Source: Pinibacter sp031553495 (lineage in GTDB: Bacteria > Bacteroidota > Bacteroidia > Chitinophagales > Chitinophagaceae). Taken from it: 64,000 bases of DNA. The translations under genes and the position numbers were made by a program. Location: assembly GCA_031553495.1 (NCBI GenBank), contig JAVBLN010000009.1, forward strand, positions 62,001 through 126,000, written 5' to 3'. The notes under the pieces are model-generated. The model searched no databases, was not told the DNA's origin, and saw only the letters and a program-made list of their open reading frames with translations. Positions 59,531 through 64,000 of this stretch are shown here, one piece after another. Every line of letters starts with the position of its first letter. The first letter of the stretch is position 1.

Positions 59531-60277
59531 TTAACCATATAATTCCTGGTGAATATCTTTTTTATCATACCCAAAACTCACAATTCGCTGCCTGGCCTCA
59601 TCTATCATGTTTTTCCAACCACACAGGTTAAAATGGGCCGGTTTCAAAGTTTGATCTATGCTGCTTTTGTTAAGAGTACAAATTTCTTCATAAATATTGT
59701 GCACATAACCCTTTCGAATGCTATTGTTATCAATCTCTCTTGAATAGGTGGGCAGGTATTTGAAAGACTCAAGCAGGGTTTCCAGTTCCAGCATTTCTTC
59801 TTTGTATAAAGTGTCACACAGCTTTTGGCAGCCAAAAATGAGATAGATATTTTTGTGCGGAATGTTATGATTATAAATATGCCGCGCCATGGCTCTAAAA
59901 GGCGCAATACCGGTACCGGTACAAATAAAATACAGATCTTTTTCTATTACCGGCGGCAGCACAAAAACACCCTGAGGCCCTCGTAAAATTAACTCCGAGC
60001 CAACAGAAACCTCATTAAACAAATACCTGGTTCCCAAGCCGCCCTCTACCAACACAATGATCAACTCTATCACATTCGTATCATTTGGCCAGGATGCGAT
60101 TGAGTAACTACGAAGGCGTTTGTTTTTTTGCTCATGAACAGGCAAGTCGAAAGTAATGAACTGCCCCGGTACGAAATCAAATTTCTGCAGCTCAGGTATC
60201 TCAATCCAAAACCGTCGGGTATTGGGTGTTTCATCCTTTAGTTGTATTACTTTTCCGGATAACCAGGGCAGTGGCAT
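59531..60277 (-). CDS. Ferredoxin-NADP reductase-type flavin oxidoreductase
   Basis: A 248-residue FAD- and NAD(P)-binding reductase. The FAD motif is RLRSYSIAS (R-x-Y-S), the NAD(P)-binding motif is CTGTGIAPFRAMARH, and the C-terminal part includes LIFGCQKLCDTLYKEEM and FNLCGWKNMIDEAR. It has no iron-sulfur or heme domain, so it needs a separate partner, perhaps a ferredoxin or oxygenase component. The partner is not in the window. Confidence 0.85.
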   Translation of the reverse strand: MPLPWLSGKVIQLKDETPNTRRFWIEIPELQKFDFVPGQFITFDLPVHEQKNKRLRSYSIASWPNDTNVIELIIVLVEGGLGTRYLFNEVSVGSELILRGPQGVFVLPPVIEKDLYFICTGTGIAPFRAMARHIYNHNIPHKNIYLIFGCQKLCDTLYKEEMLELETLLESFKYLPTYSREIDNNSIRKGYVHNIYEEICTLNKSSIDQTLKPAHFNLCGWKNMIDEARQRIVSFGYDKKDIHQELYG

Positions 60278-60364
60278 ATACGAATTTTAATATTGTAAAT
60301 GATAAATGATGCTGTATATATTTCACACTAAGATTTGCAATTACATAAACTTGAAATGCTGTAC

Positions 60365-60511
60365 TATACGCAGTATGAATTTGGGTATGAATGTTTCAAC
60401 TTGCCGAATAGTATTACTGCCGTACAAGTGAGTGACACAACCGAAGCTCAATAGTAGCAATACTGTTGGTACCCAAAATAAGATCGCGCATTTTTTTATT
60501 TCGAAGTATAA
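60365..60511 (-). repeat. Full-length repeat element with terminal inverted repeats (copy 27)
   Basis: A type I core (60403-60470) lies inside a 147-bp element. The left end TATACGCAGTATGAATTTGG with TATGAATGTTTCA mirrors the right end GCGCATTTTTTTATTTCGAA with GTATAA. It has the same organisation as 16076-16225. Confidence 0.8.
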
Positions 60512-60520
60512 TAATTATGG

Positions 60521-60590
60521 AACCAGCGTCGGAACCCTGATTGAGCTTTTGTTGCGTCGCACACTTCAACTATTGAATAAGAATTGAACA
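60521..60590 (+). repeat. Core repeat, type IV (copy 28)
   Basis: AACCAGCGTCGGAACCCTGA, then TTGCGTCGCACACTTCAACT, then GAATTGAACAGGTGCACC-like end. Same subtype as 51486-51552 and likewise paired with an opposed type I element. Confidence 0.82.
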
Positions 60591-60724
60591 GGTGCACCTC
60601 CCAACTGCAAAACTTAGATCTTCAATTTTTCCTTTTGATGTATTATCAACACTCATAACCACATCTAAGTTGTGTAAAAGTTATTTTTTTATGTTTTTTT
60701 CACATCTGCCTCTGCTATACCACA

Positions 60725-63700
60725 CTAATTATGAATAACCAGTTTCTTAGTATATATTTTTCCTCCCTGTTCTACCCTTAATACGTAAACGCCACTTGCA
60801 ATAATACCTGTATTAACAGTTATGTATTCAGAAGTATTTCTGTTATACACATTATAAAATACCTTTTGTCCTGTAGCATTATACAACAATACTTTCACAT
60901 TGCCCTGAAGCTCTGATGCAAAAGAAATATTGAAAGTTCCAACATTCGGATTAGGCCATACAAATATTGAATCTGCGGAATTGCTGCCGGCGTTGCCGAA
61001 ATAAATTTCGTTAGACAACATGATGCATCCACCGTTAGCAGTGTCTGCTAATTGATAAGTCCCGTTTTTTCTGGCGGTGTATGTTTGGCTATTTGCTCCG
61101 GAAATCGGCTTGCCGTTCAGCAACCATTGAAGCTTACCTTCCGATGTATTAGAAGTTAGCCTGTTTTCGGAAAGTGTTATTACCGGCGCTACAACCGTAG
61201 ATGAGACCGCGTCAATAGCTATCCGGTTACTAACGCAATTGGATAACCGAAGTTTCATATCGTACAGGTAGTAATAAAAATATTGATAGTTATTTGACAA
61301 GCCGGCGTTATTGCTATTTATTGAAAATACGTTGGGAATAGTGAACGGATAAGGATTTCCCGACACTCCATTGTTTCTGAACAATGTGGCGCCATCTGAA
61401 GTAGTCACAATTAATACGTGATTACCTGTGGGAATAGAAATGTTTACATTAAAGATCGCTCCATTATCAGTATTGCCGCTTTGAGTTTTGTATACATCTA
61501 TAGTGCTGGAAGTAAGCGGTGTGTAATAGTAACTGCCGGTTGAAATATCTGTGCCGGAAGTATCAGCTACTATAAAAGTAACTTTTCCGGAATGGCCCAC
61601 ATACAATCGTGCCGTTTCAATTGTGAGGGGCGTGTAAGCTGTAAATCCCATAAACTGACCATATTCGGGAGGGTAACCGCCGACGCCGAATGTATTTTTA
61701 TCAGTTGGACCTACACTTAATTTATTATCGTTTTTTGCCAGGTAGTATTTTCTATCGGGGGTAATTACATTGGTTCGGACAAAACTACCGGTTGCAAGTG
61801 GCGTTGTGGAAGTAGCACTTGAATACCAATTGAAAACATCGTATGCGCCATTAATTGAATCAGCGATTAACGACACGTTATCCGCTCCGCAAATAATTAC
61901 TCTTCCTGTAGGATTTGCAGTCGGATTACTGATTGTTATTGCCGATGTATTTGCATCATTGGAGGAATTTTGATCTCCGGTCATAGTTGTTTTTGCAGTA
62001 ATAGTATAAGTTGCTCCCTTTGCGGTTGCAAATGGTGTTTGCAACGTATAGTCTTTTGTACTGTTTGAGCTAATTGTATCAGGATATGTTTCAGAAAAAG
62101 CCATAGTGTTGGTGCCATCGCTAACGGTTATATTTAATGGAATATTTCCTCTTGTAGTGTGGCCAAAATTTTTAATGCGCACTGTTATATATTGCGCTGT
62201 GTTAGCACAATACCCTGCTGAAGGATTCACCACTTGTATAATACCCACATCACTTGATGATGGAATTACTTTTGCCAAAAAATCCATTGTTTCCCCTTTT
62301 GCATAAGTGCCGCACGGTTTTACATCGTTTATATTCGTTGTTTCTACAACAACAATACGCATAATAAATGTATTCCCGATTGTCAGGTTATTCGGGGTTT
62401 GAAAAATTTTCGTATATATTTCTCCGTTAGATATAGTTCCGCTTGCGGCAATTGATTCGCCTGCATCATCAAAATCGCCATCGTTATTATAGTCAGCAAA
62501 TATTTTTACCATTGATGTGGCGCTTGAAGCATCGCAACTTCCAACTTTTATACTGCACGATACATTTTGATTGGCCTCTATATTCAATGTAGTGTTGGTT
62601 TTATTATTGGTGTAGTTTGTGCATGATGTAGTGTTTGAATAATTCACATTATTCATAACAACCGTTTCTATGCGTGTGCCACCGTTATTTAGAGCAGCGG
62701 ATGCGCAAGTGGTATTACCGCCCGCGCCGCTAATAATTACCGAGTATGCCTGTGAGTTATTACGCAATGTTTTTTTGTGCGAAATAATAATTAGTGCAGT
62801 ATCGCCGGGTATAGCATTTTGAACTTCCACTCGTTCTACATTATCTGTTATATTATCTCCTTTAGTTGCGGCCTGAGATGGATTGGCAACATCCAATACC
62901 CAGGGTGTATAAAGAGTGTTGGCGGTTTTTATACGCAGATCAAGATCATTTACCAGTTTCTTTGTACGATTGTTAAGTGTGTTAGTTACATCAACATCAG
63001 CTTTAGGATCGGTCCAGCAAATAGTTGCCATTAATTTTCCTTTACCGGATGCAACAACTTTTATAGTATCTGTTTTGCCATTTGCCAAAGTTTTTTCTAC
63101 AATAAGTTTATCTGTATTTTTTGAGCTTATTACATCGGCGGCTTTTTTTATGTTAGCCACACCCCAGCCAAACTGGTAATCCGGTCCATTAGCAGCGCCG
63201 GCTTCATCGGCAGTATGAATTACTAAAGCTTTCATAGTTGCGGAGCGCAACGAATCGCCGCTATGAAGAGTAGCATACAACTCATCCAGCAATAACAATG
63301 AACCTGTAACACCGGGCGCAGCCATTGACGTGCCTTTAAATGTAGCGTAGGCATTATTTGACGTGGCAATACAAGAAAGAATATTTAATCCGTCTGCAAC
63401 CACATCTGGTTTTATACGGCCATCATCCGTTGGTCCCCATGAGCTAAAATCTGTTATCACCGCATCAGCCGCTTTAGAATAACCATTGGGAATAGGATTA
63501 ATGGCGCCAACGGTTAGAATATTTTTTGCAACACCTGTAGTGGGTATTATGTCGTAGCTATCATTACTGCTTAATGAATCAGGTCTTTTCCCTGCATTAT
63601 AAAAATCTCCGCGATTGTCCATACGCCAATATGTTTCACCAACAGCCGGACCATTTCCATAGCGACTATTACCTGCCGCTTTTACCACCAGGTAATAGGG

Positions 63701-64000
63701 CGCCTGGTAAGCTATATCATCCCATGTTTGTGTTTCAGTACTATAGTATCCGAACTTATAATCTTCCTTCGACTTTGGCGCTCCCCAATATTCCCACCTT
63801 TCGTCTTCGTCGTTATGTACCCAGCCGGCATTGTATGCATACGAGTGGTTTGACAGGAACAAATGCGAACCTTCGCTTGCCATTTCAGACATATCACTGT
63901 TAAAATCGTAAGCAATAAGTTGTTGCGCGCCAAACGACATGCCTTTGGCTTCAGGCTTAACACCTGAAGATATCATTATGCCCGCCACATGCGTGGAGTG
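60725..64000 (-). CDS. Secreted subtilisin-like serine peptidase with type IX sorting domain (5' end outside window)
   Basis: At least 1091 residues of an S8 family peptidase. The gene continues beyond the window end. The first visible residues are HSTHVAGIM, the catalytic His motif, so the catalytic Asp lies outside. The Ser motif is GTSMAAPGVTG (near 63325). After a beta domain (to about 62700) there is a GEVED-type domain (FADYNNDGDFDDAGESIA), a CARDB-like domain (ITVRIKNFGHTTRGNIPL) and further beta domains. A C-terminal type IX secretion sorting domain follows (WPNPNVGTFNI ... GVYVLRVEQGGKIYTKKLVIHN in parts). It is therefore exported by the type IX system and probably attached at the cell surface. 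No start codon is assigned. Confidence 0.92.
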   Translation of the reverse strand, partial: HSTHVAGIMISSGVKPEAKGMSFGAQQLIAYDFNSDMSEMASEGSHLFLSNHSYAYNAGWVHNDEDERWEYWGAPKSKEDYKFGYYSTETQTWDDIAYQAPYYLVVKAAGNSRYGNGPAVGETYWRMDNRGDFYNAGKRPDSLSSNDSYDIIPTTGVAKNILTVGAINPIPNGYSKAADAVITDFSSWGPTDDGRIKPDVVADGLNILSCIATSNNAYATFKGTSMAAPGVTGSLLLLDELYATLHSGDSLRSATMKALVIHTADEAGAANGPDYQFGWGVANIKKAADVISSKNTDKLIVEKTLANGKTDTIKVVASGKGKLMATICWTDPKADVDVTNTLNNRTKKLVNDLDLRIKTANTLYTPWVLDVANPSQAATKGDNITDNVERVEVQNAIPGDTALIIISHKKTLRNNSQAYSVIISGAGGNTTCASAALNNGGTRIETVVMNNVNYSNTTSCTNYTNNKTNTTLNIEANQNVSCSIKVGSCDASSATSMVKIFADYNNDGDFDDAGESIAASGTISNGEIYTKIFQTPNNLTIGNTFIMRIVVVETTNINDVKPCGTYAKGETMDFLAKVIPSSSDVGIIQVVNPSAGYCANTAQYITVRIKNFGHTTRGNIPLNITVSDGTNTMAFSETYPDTISSNSTKDYTLQTPFATAKGATYTITAKTTMTGDQNSSNDANTSAITISNPTANPTGRVIICGADNVSLIADSINGAYDVFNWYSSATSTTPLATGSFVRTNVITPDRKYYLAKNDNKLSVGPTDKNTFGVGGYPPEYGQFMGFTAYTPLTIETARLYVGHSGKVTFIVADTSGTDISTGSYYYTPLTSSTIDVYKTQSGNTDNGAIFNVNISIPTGNHVLIVTTSDGATLFRNNGVSGNPYPFTIPNVFSINSNNAGLSNNYQYFYYYLYDMKLRLSNCVSNRIAIDAVSSTVVAPVITLSENRLTSNTSEGKLQWLLNGKPISGANSQTYTARKNGTYQLADTANGGCIMLSNEIYFGNAGSNSADSIFVWPNPNVGTFNISFASELQGNVKVLLYNATGQKVFYNVYNRNTSEYITVNTGIIASGVYVLRVEQGGKIYTKKLVIHN

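Larger units (their letters stand above)
60278..60724. other. Gap of 447 bases with a full-length element and an opposed core
   Basis: It holds the full-length element (60365-60511) and a type IV core (60521-60590), in opposite orientations. The rest is AT-rich, including the end region of the subtilase gene. No gene. Confidence 0.7.

Overview
The window is a chromosomal segment of a Bacteroidota bacterium, most likely a member of the Chitinophagales/Sphingobacteriales lineage. The evidence is the gene families and signals: a subtilase with a C-terminal type IX sorting domain, DUF3857/transglutaminase proteins, an S46 dipeptidyl peptidase, DUF3098 next to ftsX and uppP, atpD-atpC as an isolated pair, a GH18/deacetylase/GT2 fusion, and TAnnTTTG-type promoters sometimes only 4-7 bases from the start codon. 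The genus is not certain. No tRNA, rRNA, CRISPR array or complete insertion sequence was seen.

Layout. 1-3.8 kb: end of alanine dehydrogenase, a 2H phosphoesterase, and a GH130 enzyme overlapping an MFS transporter. 4-10.7 kb: two secreted DUF3857/transglutaminase proteins (one without the catalytic Cys) and an S46 peptidase. 11-13 kb: atpC and atpD, reverse strand. 13.5-21 kb: L,D-transpeptidase lipoprotein, GNAT acetyltransferase, a YtxH/holin-like/small-protein envelope operon, a GNAT-like protein and dnaX. 21.5-30 kb: a 1153-residue GH18-deacetylase-GT2 fusion, a Gfo/Idh/MocA oxidoreductase and a very large TolB-propeller/outer-membrane-barrel protein. 30-36 kb: housekeeping genes (MBL hydrolase, GbsR-like regulator, CoA-binding protein, YkuK-like protein, engB, comM). 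36-38 kb: a decayed accessory patch with a toxin-antitoxin operon whose regulator and toxin are broken. 38-46 kb: lipoprotein, superoxide dismutase, tadA, aldehyde dehydrogenase, and a glycan cluster (FkbM methyltransferase and two glycosyltransferases). 46-60 kb: pdhC, leuS, ftsX-DUF3098-uppP, an Atg22-like MFS transporter, an MBL hydrolase, glyS and a flavin reductase. 60.7 kb to the end: a partial secreted subtilase.

The most striking content is between the genes. About 26 copies of a roughly 65-70 bp core repeat, plus at least four fragments, occupy almost every gap longer than about 250 bases and never a gene. They fall into sequence types that share one plan: two flanks that resemble each other around a core containing the palindrome G[C/T]GTC[G/A]C. 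The two variable palindrome positions change together between types. Some copies sit inside 120-150 bp elements with terminal inverted repeats. Most are instead joined, at recurring junctions, to degenerate 7-bp-period arrays that follow the pattern ACTNNNN, to fixed linkers, or to hairpin modules. The result is a modular intergenic repeat system whose centre is more conserved than its ends, the reverse of what is usual for a miniature transposon.
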